A stretch of 31,898 nt of DNA. Source: Schoenoplectus triqueter (lineage: Eukaryota; Streptophyta; Magnoliopsida; Poales; Cyperaceae). A model generated the notes under the pieces. It saw nothing but the letters and a program-made list of their open reading frames with translations, made no database searches and was not told where the DNA came from. Made by a program: the position numbers and the translations under genes. The DNA is taken from contig CAXKVV010000900.1 of NCBI GenBank assembly GCA_964058805.1, positions 1 through 31,898 on the forward strand. Direction: 5' to 3'. Shown here in pieces: positions 1 to 10,273 of the stretch. Numbering within the stretch: position 1 is the first letter of the stretch; each line of letters begins with the position of its first letter.

Positions 1-372
1 AATTTTCAATTCATGAATTGCTTCATACATATAAGCAGTAATAATTGTATTTACTATTAAAGAATGTTCCCGTGTGGATCGTTGTTTATTTTATTGCATG
101 CTTAGAAAGCAAGGAACGAGTGAATGAATATAATTTATGCTACTTCTTTCAAATTCTTTCAAAGCTAGAGATCGTGGCTATTACAAAATAGTTTTTACCC
201 TTCAGGTGTTTGTAGTAATTCCCCACTGAAAATCTTCCATACTCCTAGCTCTGGTGATTCAAGTATAGATTTGAATAGCCAATTTTTCTTATATCATTAA
301 GTCTACATTTTTTTGTCAGACTTCCAAATTTCATCAACATAATATAATACAATTGCTAGTCGTTTATTGCAG
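1..372. other. Upstream flank or 5' leader of the NUS1-like gene
   Basis: No coding sequence is visible here. The start codon at 373 lies directly after a pyrimidine-rich stretch ending in TTTATTGCAG, which looks like a splice acceptor. Part of this stretch may therefore be an intron in the 5' untranslated leader, or an intron after a short upstream coding exon outside the window. Confidence 0.5.
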
Positions 373-2304
373 ATGATTGACACGTCGCTGGTTGCGAACC
401 CCATTCTTGGAATTTTGTTTTGCTTACTTCATGTAACAGTCAGTCTTGTCCATATATGGTCTTACTTGATCTATCAAGTCAACTGCTTAATCATTTCTTC
501 TGGATTGCTACCAAAGTACCAAAATCTCAATTTAGACCAGCTGCAGCACTTGGCTGTTGTTATAGACAGTGAAGAAGCTAATGACAAGAACAAGATCCAA
601 CAGCTTCTGTTTTGGTTGGCAAATCTCAGGGTGAAATATGTAACTCTTTATGACATAGAAGGTAACAAGTTAATTATCCCTGCATTTGATTTCATCACTT
701 CAGTTATAATCATTTTCTACCAGTATTCACTTAGTGTTGGTCAACAGTTGATTAATTGATTGGATTAGCATGTCTGCATAAGTTGGCTCCTAAAAAGGTT
801 CAATAGAGCTTTTATTATTCCACATCATCCCAGACCATATGAAAAGATATTTTTCAGGTATTGCTCTTATTAATGTAACATTTTTTTTCCTAATGTCTAG
901 GTGTGCTGAAGAAATCAAATATGGGTGTTCCAGAAAGTGCTGTAACTGACAGTGATGCAAAGTGCTTGGTAATTCAGATATCTTTATTTTTTCATTGTAT
1001 TATTTTTTTTTTGAGTATATTGAAGACAAACCACTTCTTTTTGTTGTGTAGGATTTTGATATGAACGTGTCTTCAACTTTTTCTAAGTTTGGAATGACAG
1101 TGGAGGTTATTTCATACACTGATGGTAAAGAAGCAGCCGCAAAAGCAGCAAACTATCTTTCTTCAAAAATTTTGAGAAACCAAGAAGGAACACTAGTTGC
1201 ATCGGAGCCAAAATTCACTGAACCTGACATCTCCAGAGCCTTAAAGGCAGTAGGTTAGTCTTTGATAACTTGCTGGTACTATCTGCTTTTCATTTACTAA
1301 TGTGTGGGTGTATTATGTTCTCATCAATCTAATTCTTCATGCAGATTATTCGTAGTAAATCCCATTCATATATAGATGCATTAAAAGATGATCAAATTAG
1401 GTCACTTTTGAATGGGCTCACACAGTCACATTAAGAGGAAATTGTTAAGGGTGTCAATTTGAGCAAAAATGCCATAAAAATAATTTTCCTCCATTTATTT
1501 GTTTAATTAGTTTTCTTATGTTTTTGAAATTTTCTAATTTTATTCTTTATTTGTATTAAGGTCACGGTGGCCCTGAGCCAGATCTTCTTCTTGTATATGG
1601 ACCAGCCAGATGCCACTTTGGCTTTCCAGCATGGAGATTGCGATATACTGAAATTGTGTAAGCTCATGTGCTTCATTCTATATGCATAGTCTGGTACCAG
1701 TGTTCTTTGTTTATGACCAGTTTGGTGTCAGATCTTCAAACCAAAACCAAAGTTTTTATTGGAAATGCATCTCAAATTTTTTTTTATGTTATTGATATTT
1801 TATCTAATGTTGAATTATGACATTTTTTGAAGCAATTTTTGTCTTGTTTCAGGCATATGGGCCCACTGAGTTCCATGAAACGTAGTAGTATTGTAAAAGT
1901 CTTTCACGATTTCTCTAATAAGCACCAAAATTATGGTAAACTATTTTTCTACATAATATTTTTTTCATTTTCTGTTTTCTTTAAAGCCTGGAAGAAGTAT
2001 AAATTTGAAAGTGTATATGTGTAATTGGTATTAGTGGGCATGTGCTGTCTGGTACAACACTATCCAGCGTCAATCAATTATAATTTCAGCTGAAACCATT
2101 CCTTAATCTCTATATTTAGATATATTCTTTAGCATACCGGATTCTGTGTTTCAAAGAGTGCCAAGAATAGTTTACCAAGATTTGTACCCCACCCTTCAAT
2201 TTAAGAACCATGTTGACACCAAAAAAAAAAGAAACATGTCATCCTCTTTAAGTTCTTATAAAGCTTTTATCTTCTCTTAATTATTCTCTGTGTCAGGTAA
2301 ATGA
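373..2304 (+). CDS. NUS1: NUS1/LEW1-type subunit of cis-prenyltransferase (dehydrodolichyl diphosphate synthase complex), six exons
   Basis: Non-catalytic partner of the ER cis-prenyltransferase that makes the dolichol carrier for N-glycosylation; the Arabidopsis homologue is LEW1. Proposed exons are 373-661, 901-968, 1052-1253, 1561-1657, 1853-1935 and 2297-2304. All junctions are GT-AG and in phase, giving 248 residues against about 254 for LEW1. Residues 8-46 are strongly hydrophobic, fitting an ER membrane anchor. The LAVVIDSEE strand follows at 60-68. The family block (LLLVYGP, then FPAWRLRYTEI and HMG) lies at about 195-222, and the protein ends QNYGK. Reading through the last donor instead gives a 275-residue form ending at 2024 with a hydrophobic, aromatic-rich tail. 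The start follows a possible acceptor, so a short upstream coding exon cannot be excluded. The family match is clear; the ends are less certain. Confidence 0.92.
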
Positions 2305-3097
2305 AGTATTGCCGCTGAAATAACTGCAATGAAGAATTTTTGGACTTGTTGTGTTGCATCCTTGTCTCTATTAAATTTAGAACACTAATTTAAATGTATC
2401 AGAATTCTGATAATCGCTCCCTAATATATAATAAAATCTGTAGTTGAGTGTTTCTCTCTTCCTTATTGATTTTTAATTGAAGTTCTTTATCTCAAGTCTA
2501 GCAAGACAAGGTTCCTGTGTTGTGTGTGGAATAAGAGAACTGAGGAAGATAAAAACCACTTTTTGGGAAAGTATTGCTAATCAATATTGCCGTGTTGTTC
2601 TTACAATATTACTGATGGTTTGTGCTTGGAGAGTTGATTGTGCAATCCGAATCAGATAATTTGTGGTTCTGGTAAAGGTTGTACCTTGTTTTACTACTTA
2701 ATTTGTTAGTACTTAGTACTTTGTTTTACTATTTTACGTGAGCTTCAGCCTTCAGCTAGTCAAAGTTTCATGAGTTTTAATTCAAAAGTCATAAAAAATG
2801 ATAAATTATCACAATATGATCCTCAGTACGTTTGCTGAAACAGCGTATCGAATTTGTTTCTGGACTCAGGGTTGTTGGTAGCATTGTTTTAATTTGCTTT
2901 TAACTGTGAAGTTTTCATCACTCAATTATGTTCGAGAATGTCATCTTGATGAGAAAATGGGAGACATTTGTTTGTTTCCCTCCTCGAAGCTGCAAAAATG
3001 CCAATAGAATAAACTATGGGCAAAATTCAGTTTGTTTACTCAAAATACATTTGACAGAGCCTTCTCTTTCTCCAAATTTACTATACAAAGGTATCCT
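2305..3097. other. 3' flank of NUS1-like gene, no gene seen
   Basis: AT-rich sequence that probably holds the 3' untranslated region and downstream spacer of the NUS1-like gene. Short open frames at 2477-2659 and 2928-3131 lack recognisable domains and look random. Confidence 0.6.
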
Positions 3098-3379
3098 CAG
3101 TGGGGATGCAAAATTTCAGCCGGGACAGTAATTAGAATTGCAATAATTTATTAAATTCAACTTATTAATTAATCAGTACTAAATAAAAAATTAACAACTT
3201 AACATATATTCTTATCTAATAAATCTACTAAGGACAGAAATTAGACCTATGAAATCAGACTAGCACAAATTTAATTTAAAATTATTATTTTTTAAAAACA
3301 AAATTTTGGTTTTATATATATTTTTTTTTTAATTCAGAGATGTGAGCTGACCCCTTAGATATATGTACATCCGCCCCTA
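3098..3379. mobile_element. Degraded hAT-like MITE (CAGGGGCGGA-type ends)
   Basis: The left end reads CAGTGGGGATGCA and the right end, reverse-complemented, reads TAGGGGCGGATGTAC. This resembles the common plant non-autonomous hAT ends of CAGGGGCGGA type, and the subterminal phrases (AGCCGGGACAG; CTGACCCCTTAGATATATG) also fit that family. The flanks GGTATCCT and CATATCCC share TATCC, compatible with an old diverged 8-bp target duplication. The element has no coding sequence. Confidence 0.5.
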
Positions 3380-4548
3380 CATATCCCAATGAAAGCGCAC
3401 AGTTATTTCTTTTGTTCTTTGTTTTTTTATTAAATGACCTTTAGCATAAGAAAACTGTTTTTCTGAAGCCCTTTGTAAAAAAAGTGAGAAATCTTTTAAG
3501 TACCCTGCTTCTCTTTACTGGAACAAAATCACCAGTTATTCCAACAAAACAAAACAAAAAAAGGTCCTGTTATTCCAATTTTAATTGTGGGATTTAAACA
3601 AACGGATCAAATTTGATTAAAGTAGGTTTCCAAAACTCCAAACTGTATCAATTAGAATAACAGTTTATTTTTTTGTCTTGTTAAAATAGCAGCAGATGCA
3701 GGCAAGTAAAAAAAACATCACCAAGTAACAGGAATTTAAACTTGTTCTATCTGGCCAGAATTGAACTTTACACGGCGAGTAAAAGACCACCATCAAATCA
3801 CATATTTATACGATTATATATTTTTGCTTGAACGGGTACAATCAATTGAGCATCAAGTCACATTACGCACAGAATATAATTATTTATAACAACTGAGCAT
3901 CTATGACTCGATCACATACATGAAAACTATAGACACTCCCCTGCGAAGGTTTATCTGCTTCAAACGTATTAGAACCATTGCTTAATGTAACAATTCAATA
4001 ACATACCGATTTCAATTGTTCATTCAGAGACTTCTTTAAGATTGGTACATGATTCGCAATGAGAATTCCTGCTTGTTATATGGTTATATATTTATATTTA
4101 TGATCGTATCCATTCAGATACTTTAACCAATCCAATACCTCTTTCTTGTTCTCACCATCAATACATGCCCACAAGAACTGAGACTCAAAATAACTGCTTG
4201 TGCAGTAGTGCTTGTAGACATCTGTTATTGTTTGACGAAGCTTCCACCCTCAACAGCAATGGACAAACATCCATAAACACACTGTGTCACAGGTCATACC
4301 ATAATGCTGGTTTGGTTATGGGATCATTTTATGTCAAGAAAAAGAAAAAGAAAATGAAGTTATAAGATCAGAACCTATGCTACTCAGATACTTCATACAT
4401 CTCTCCGAACGCGTATTGAATACTTACTTGATATATATTCACATCCGATACAGTTCGGATACGTATCAAATTATTTTATTTATTTTGACCTGTGGATTCA
4501 GTCTTCGATACATTCCATTACATTCCGATATTACATATGATAATTTCT
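3380..4548. other. Intergenic, no gene recognised
   Basis: AT-rich spacer without supported genes. The open frame at 4165-4365 ends in a run of lysine codons from an A-rich tract and has no domain. Between about 4400 and 4560 short phrases such as GATACN and CATTCCGATA recur, but no clear repeat unit was defined. Confidence 0.5.
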
Positions 4549-4686
4549 GATATGCTGCTGCACATTTGAGCCACAGCAGATCCTGCATATACACTGACAA
4601 ATTTGAGAAATATCAAAAACACAGCTGAGATTCGAACCAGACCAACCCATTGATAAGATTGCACTTTTCCACTGCGCCAAAGCTCC
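4549..4686 (-). repeat. tRNA-derived SINE-like element
   Basis: On the minus strand the sequence opens with GGAGCTTTGGCGCAGTGG and continues into a tRNA-like head. It contains a box A (TGGCGCAGTGG, 4669-4679) and a near-perfect box B (GGTTCGAATCT, 4628-4638), about 30 bases apart, as in an RNA polymerase III internal promoter. The 5' and 3' acceptor halves (GGAGCTT and GCTGTGT) do not pair, so this is not a functional tRNA. A non-tRNA body follows to about 4549, which fits a SINE. No clear tail or target duplication was found, so the downstream limit is approximate. Confidence 0.55.
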
Positions 4687-4689
4687 TGT

Positions 4690-5640
4690 TATGAAAAATG
4701 GTATTTTTCTTTGTATATATTCTATTCTGTCAAACCTCTACTGAAGAGCTAACAGACCTACTAATCGATAGGGGATAGGACAACCTTTATTATTCGAGCC
4801 AAGGGAAGGTAGAAAACTTATATTCAACCTGTGCAAATGTTAGAATCATAGGCACGGATGGATAAGCATCATATTTAAGAGTAAGTCAGTGTTTTTAAGA
4901 GTCGGATCTAATGATAAATATTTTTAGAGAGTTAGATTTAAAAAGTTTGATTTTTAAGAAGGTGAGTCTGTTTTTTATTATGTCATCCGAATTCTAAGAG
5001 CCATATAAAAGTCAAATAAGTCCATTAAGGGACTAATATATATATATATATATATATATTTAATGTTAATTTATATTTATATAAAAAATATTAAATTATG
5101 TTTTAATGATGAATGAAATATTTATAGTTAATTAAAAAATAATATAGATCTGAAAAGGATTCATAGATTTAATAAAGACCGAATCTAAGAAGAGTCAGAT
5201 TTTACGAGTAAGAATTAGAAGGACCTGCTTTTTAAAAATAGAGATCGGCTCTTAAAAAATCTAAACCTTAGTATTGAAAAAGATCAGGCCAAACTTGTAA
5301 AGACTAAGTAAGATCTAATTTTTTTTAAAAGACTTGATTGGATCATATTCAAAAACTAAACCCTTATGAACTATGTCTATGAACAATCCTCTCAGTACAA
5401 TACAACAGGTGGGCAGGTGGTAAGCAATCCTCTCATTATATTAATAGTCTCCATCATTCGATCATAGTGCAAGCAAATAGTCATTCAAAAGTCAAAGAGT
5501 CATTCAAAAGTTAAAATAACTTGCCCAAGTGTTTTTTAATTAGGACTTATTAATACTTTTATTTGTAAATAATAATTTATTATATATAATTACATTTGTA
5601 TCTAAGATTTTTGTTTTTTAAATTATCATATCACCACACC
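4690..5640. other. Intergenic AT-rich DNA with a (TA)n tract
   Basis: No gene. A TA dinucleotide run lies at about 5037-5060. Between 4880 and 5340 degenerate AAGAGTCGGATCTAA-like phrases recur, probably old repeat DNA. At about 5480-5512 the phrase AGTCATTCAAAAGT occurs twice in direct orientation. Confidence 0.5.
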
Positions 5641-5670
5641 TACACTCATGCAACATAAACCGAAAACAAT

Positions 5671-5919
5671 TTGGATGAAATTGTAAATCAAGAAGAACTG
5701 ATTTTTGAGAAACCACCCAACCAGCCTTCTATTGGGATTTCCTCAGAGACACCTTCTGATCAATTAGAGTTCCAAACGCTCGAAAATCAGTCAGAAAGAA
5801 AAGTTCTTTTCTGGAAAAAAAAAAACAGCCTTAAACGATGGCCGTTTTATCAGAATCCGACCTCCATGGAAGGCTGGATTTTTAAAAAAGTTGAGATTTT
5901 AGACGCATTAGTTTCATAG
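5671..5919 (+). pseudogene. Unidentified coding-like fragment
   Basis: An 82-codon open frame begins at a TTG and has no good ATG. Its first 50 codons look more like protein than the surrounding DNA: a Glu/Pro/Ser/Gln-rich stretch around KPPNQPSIGISSETPSD. It then runs through an A-rich stretch into basic sequence and a stop. The composition would suit a linker from a retrotransposon polyprotein or a gene remnant, but I recognise no domain. There are no visible splice partners. Confidence 0.25.
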
Positions 5920-6389
5920 TTAATATTTTGTGATCTTATGGAGAAGAAAAAACTAATTTTAATATTTTTTTTATGCATGTACTTATGTATTAAGAAAAGT
6001 TAATTTTAATAATTTTATATATGATGAGCCTAACGACATTCTAGTTTGTGCCAGATGAAACAATGAAATATAGCAATCTTGAGAACTTTTACACAAATTG
6101 ATAAATTTCTAATGAAATTGTACACTAAAACTGTGCTCCCGAATTACCGTATAAGGGAATATAATGAATGAACATGTAATAGAAATTGGTGGTCAGTTGA
6201 ATTTTGTAACTCTCAAATTGAGGGTGAAAAAAATCAGAAAAATTATATGAAATAAGTCTCCATTCTAACCCCATTTAATCTTTTCCCATCTTTCTAAAAA
6301 TGAACTCATTTTCCCGACTTAGAATCATTGCTTAAAATGAGGCACATTTGAAAAGGCTGCTAAAGCCTAAAGCTAACCAATGAGATATA
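5920..6389. other. Intergenic, no gene recognised
   Basis: AT-rich spacer leading into the foldback element. The last nine bases (TGAGATATA, 6381-6389) are the left copy of that element's target duplication. Confidence 0.5.
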
Positions 6390-6807
6390 CAGTTTTTAGT
6401 AATAATAAATTTTATTAAATTAATATTATTAAAAATAAAAGTGAGAAACATAAAATTTTCAATATACAAATGGCATCGCGTCACTATCAATGACGTATTT
6501 GAAACGCACCACTGCTAATCGCACGTTTCATTATTTGTACGAAACGCGCCACTGACAGCAGCACGTTTGCTTCTTATATATACAAAACACGCAGCGCTTC
6601 TCCATCTCACTTACGCAGGGTTTGAACGAAACGCATCACTGACAATGATGCGTTTCCTAAAAATAATAAAATGCGTCACCAACAGCGGCGTATTTCGTTC
6701 GCGTCATTGGTAGTGACGCGCTGCCATTCATACATTTGAAATTTTACGATTCTCACTCTTATTTTTAATAATATTAATTTAATAATAATTATTAATAATA
6801 AAAACGG
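6390..6807. mobile_element. Mutator-like foldback MITE with palindromic modules, copy 1
   Basis: A 418-bp non-coding element with long terminal inverted repeats. The left end starts CAGTTTTTAGTAATAATAA; the right end, reverse-complemented, starts CCGTTTTTATTATTAATAA, and the match continues inward for about 100 bp. The flanks TGAGATATA (6381-6389) and TGAGATATG (6808-6816) form a 9-bp target duplication with one mismatch, the length typical of Mutator-like elements. Inside are six GC-richer modules of the type GAAACGCGCCACTGACAG-GCGCGTTTC, each self-complementary. It is the same family as 29640-29956. This copy has a unique middle section (about 6590-6630) and more diverged modules. Confidence 0.88.
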
Positions 6808-6835
6808 TGAGATATGCAGACGGCTAACCCATAAC

Positions 6836-7121
6836 TAGAGGTGGCAATCGGACGGGTCGGGTCGGGTTCAGATTCGGGTCGGGCGGGTCGGGTCGGATTG
6901 ACTTTCTGGAAGAAATTGGGTCGGGCCGGGTCGGGTTGGGTCAATTTACATGTTGTGTTTTTTCAGATCGTTGATAGATTTCGATTCGATTAAAGGTCAT
7001 TTGATCTCGAGTCGAGTCGGGTCAGGTCGAGTCAGTTTGACTTTCTTAAAAAATCGGGTCGGATCGGATTCGGGTCCGGACGGGTCGGGCAGGTTTGTCG
7101 AGTCGGGTTCTGCCACCTCTA
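6836..7121. mobile_element. hAT-type MITE rich in GGGTCGG
   Basis: A 286-bp element with perfect 11-bp terminal inverted repeats, TAGAGGTGGCA and TGCCACCTCTA. Perfect 8-bp target duplications CCCATAAC lie at 6828-6835 and 7122-7129. Eight-base duplications and TAG-type ends are standard for hAT elements. The interior consists of many short GGGTCGG/GATTCGGGTC repeats on the plus strand with no coding capacity. It sits only 12 bp beyond the target duplication of the foldback element. Confidence 0.85.
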
Positions 7122-7129
7122 CCCATAAC

Positions 7130-8400
7130 AATCATTTTGGAGGACCAAAACATTTATATAAGACATCTAATTCAAGAATTTGTTTTTTTAATTACGAAAT
7201 ATATATTCCGAAAAAGATTAAAATATTCCAACTTTTCATCTATATTTAGAAACGAGTTTTTTTTATTTTTCTAATACTTAAAAATAATTATTTTGAGAGA
7301 ATTCATATTTTGATCTCTAATTTTTTTAAAAGCATCAAATTGATCCTTAAAACTCTCATTTGTAACACATCGGACTTTTTTTAAAACTTTGGTCCTCTGG
7401 ACCTTCAAAAAAAATTCAAATTCGTTATGAAACTGCAAATAAATCTTTAATTTTTTTATACAAAAACTAATCATCCTAATCTTTTAATGATGGAACTAAA
7501 TTAGCACTTGAAAAAAATTGGGGACCAAAAATGATGTAGGGACATTATTTTTAACAAAAAAATTCAAGGACAATTTAGTATTTAATGGATAAAGAAACCC
7601 TTCATCTGGATGTCACAATTATTCTCCACTAACTAGAAAAGGTATCCTCAAACAACTGAAAAGCCAAATTAATTGCAAACTGCACAACAAAATGTCCGAA
7701 CCCTATACACTGTTAAACACTACTGTCGCGATTGCAGATTTGTAACACTAATAATGGTTAATCAATTGGAGAAAATCATCAACGGAAAAGACAAAAAAAC
7801 CCTCTCCATGGGTAACAAATGTCTATCATATTCTCACTTTCAATTTTAACAAATGAGAAGGCAATTTAACAACAGGTAAGTTATGACAATAAAAATAAAA
7901 TCTGATCAGTTCATAAGACAAGGCATCAGTAAATAAGCGGAGTATTTTGTCTACACGATTTGATTCTGTGTGTAGGATAAGAAATTCACATCATAGCCTT
8001 TCAAAAATCAAGTTCTACTTTCAAAATGAAGATGAAAAGAAAACAATAAAAATCCAACGAAATTTAGATCGGACCATTTGACTCCATTGCAACAGCTATT
8101 GCAAACGCAACATGTTGGTAAGCCAAACATTTACCTATATGCACCTGTTTTATCCATTCAGATAATGTTTTAAGCATCCAAAAGGAAGGCAACAAGAGCA
8201 AAAATGGACAAAAACAAATGAAACAAGAAGAGCGAAAATATAAAAATGAAAAGGGGAAACATTAATGATAGAAATTTAGCATCTTCATCACAGTCGATTG
8301 ATCCAAACCCACAACGAATGAAGAAAGAAACGAAACTATAAAAAGAACAGAAACACAAAACAAAATTTTTGTCTCAGGCGTTTCCTTCTTGGAGGAAGCG
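7130..8400. other. Intergenic, no gene recognised
   Basis: AT-rich spacer. From 7290 to 7580 the phrasing (GATCTCTAATTTTTT, TTGATCCTTAAAACTC, GGGGACCAAAAATGATG) resembles worn transposon or LTR remnants, but no ends were found. If the promoter-like patch at 8580-8760 is active, this region would be its minus-strand transcript; the 62-codon frame at 8170-8358 has no recognisable content. Confidence 0.4.
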
Positions 8401-8579
8401 AGTTGCAGACAATCAACACGGCATCAGATTCTGACCGCCCGTCTGCTTAGATCTCGTCATAGAAAAAATATATATCAAATTTCCACACTTTCTCAATAAA
8501 ATGAGTAACACAGAGATTCAGAGTCTATAAAATCTCAAATAAGAAGAACAACGAAATACTTGCGAGCGGAGGCCAACGA

Positions 8580-8760
8580 GGCGGCCGGATGAAATGGTTC
8601 TGGCTCTCACATATATAAAGTGCTTTTCGGTTCTAAAACCCTAGAATTAAGTTCTTCGTCAGCCTGTCATAGAAATGCTATAATTAGATTTTTCTGCACA
8701 GTCGGCCCGTTAATGATTGATTGAGATATTGGTCTCTTCTCACTAGAAATGGCCCGTTCT
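8580..8760 (-). promoter_or_regulatory. Telobox/TATA promoter-like patch, minus strand
   Basis: On the minus strand two AACGGGCC elements (8749-8757 and 8704-8711) precede a telobox (CTAGGGTTTT, 8635-8644). A TATA box (CTTTATATATG, 8610-8620) and a GC-richer stretch suited to a transcript start near 8585 follow. Telobox plus GGGCC-type elements are typical of plant ribosomal-protein and snoRNA genes. Downstream, an ATG at about 8460 opens only a 15-codon frame. A short hairpin (TTCCT-TCTTGG-AGGAA) lies at about 8380-8400. No known protein or C/D snoRNA was recognised, so the product is unknown. Confidence 0.35.
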
Positions 8761-8769
8761 TTCATCACA

Positions 8770-9413
8770 AATAAAAGAGAAACGAACAGCTCCCAAAACT
8801 ATGAACGCAGATAGAGACATAAGAGGGTGGGTTGTCAATGGGTAAGGTAGAGTAGATACGGGTGGAGATGTTTTTATATTTATATTTATTAAAAAAAAAT
8901 TTATATTTTATTTATATTTATTAAAAAAAATTATTTATATCTTACTTTTACCCATTAAAAATTTCGGGTAACGAATGGATAACTGTAGAACAATTATATA
9001 ATTTAGACAGATAAATAACATTAAATAAATATACTAATAAAGTGTAATAATAATTAACATTTTAGATATAACCAAAAATTATATAATTTTTTTATGTCAA
9101 TTATCATAAAAAATATATACTAAATACTATATATATTTATATAATTTAACTATATATATTTATTAAAAATATAAAATAATTCTATTTATAAATATTTAAC
9201 TATATATATATATATGTATATATAATTTATCCAATGGACAACGAGTAACAAAACCTCTTATCCATATCCATACCCAATAAATTAATGAATTTTTTTTCTT
9301 ATCCATACCCATATTCGATGACCTAATGAAAATAAAATTTTACTCATACCCGTCTTATCGAGTACAATGCAGGTCGGGTAAACGGCCAAAAGGGTGTCAT
9401 TGACAGTCCTAAC
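8770..9413. repeat. AT-rich repeat DNA with GGGTA/ACCCAT-type ends
   Basis: No gene. About 8820-9390 begins with GGGTGGGTTGTCAATGGGTAAGG-type phrases and ends with ATCCATACCCATATTCG and CATACCCGTC, with an extremely AT-rich centre (8870-9230, many TATATA runs). This resembles common plant low-complexity transposon relics, but terminal repeats and target duplications were not established. Confidence 0.35.
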
Positions 9414-10273
9414 GGGGTTGTTTGGGACGGTCTGGTTCAAATTCATCTGGGTCACGGATAAGGACGAGTCCCAGGTTTAGGGGTGAGACAGAACGGGTTA
9501 GAGCGATCCAAAACTAGAAAACTCCCGACCCAACATGTGTTGGACCTCGGCGGATAGGGCCCTCACGGGTTAGGATAGGTGGGCTAAGGGGCGGCCGGGT
9601 GGGATAAGAGGAGTCGACATAGGTTTTTTTTTCAATTTCACAAAAAAAGCCAAAATATCTCCACCCAGCGGCGCCGCCGCTGCCATACAGCACCGCCATG
9701 CAATGTCGCCTCCACCTAGCGGCATCGTCGTGGCCATGTAGTGCCGCCTCCACCTAGTGGCATCGTCGTGGCCATGTAGTGCCGCCTCCACCCAGCAGCG
9801 TCACCACCGTGCGGCGCCTTCACCTAGCGCCGCCGCCTCTACCAAGCAGTGTCACGTCCACCCAGCGGCTTCTCCACTGCCATGCAGCGCCGCCTCCACC
9901 CAGCGGTGCCGCCCCCAGCGACGCCTCCATGCACAGGTAGCACGGGTAGAGAGGGGGTGCATCTAGGTAGGCTTGGGTCCGGATCCGGGTAGGCGCGGTA
10001 AGCACGGGCGAGTACTGGTAGGCGCAGGACAGATCTAGACGGGGCACGAGTAGGTGTGGGTCACGAGTAGGCATGAAATGGGTTAGAGAGGGTCAACGTG
10101 AGAAATTTCAAACCAGATCCTTGCTATGATCGATTTTTTTCTCAGATCTGAGTCACCCGTATGACTCACGCGGTCCAGGACAGGACGAATCACGACCACA
10201 GATTTTCACAGGACAGATTGATCCATTTGGGTATTTTCAATACTCTAAACGCAGAATAATGACCAAACAAACC
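9414..10273. mobile_element. Possible transposable element with GC-rich core
   Basis: The left boundary GGGGTTGTTTGG (9414-9425) and right boundary CCAAACAAACC (10263-10273) are imperfect inverted repeats of a type seen at many plant DNA-transposon ends. The enclosed 860 bp are far more GC-rich than their surroundings and contain a 19/38-bp minisatellite plus GGGTNACGAGTAGG-like phrases. No target duplication was found, so the call rests on the ends and composition. Overlapping open frames on both strands here come from the GC-rich repeat and are not genes. Confidence 0.35.
9659..9935. repeat. GC-rich 19/38-bp minisatellite
   Basis: The phrase TCCACCTAG or its variants recurs at 9711, 9749 and 9787 (spacing exactly 38), then at 9819, 9838, 9857 and 9895 (32, 19, 19, 38). 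The 38-bp unit is therefore made of two 19-bp half-units. The first units are nearly identical and the later ones are diverged. Confidence 0.8.

Noticed and set aside
4620..4690. Functional tRNA gene on the minus strand
   Set aside because: Box A and box B are good, but the acceptor halves do not pair and the anticodon arm is not convincing; a SINE head fits better.
9514..10074. Four overlapping open frames on both strands
   Set aside because: Produced by the GC-rich 19/38-bp minisatellite; repetitive products with no domain or splice context.
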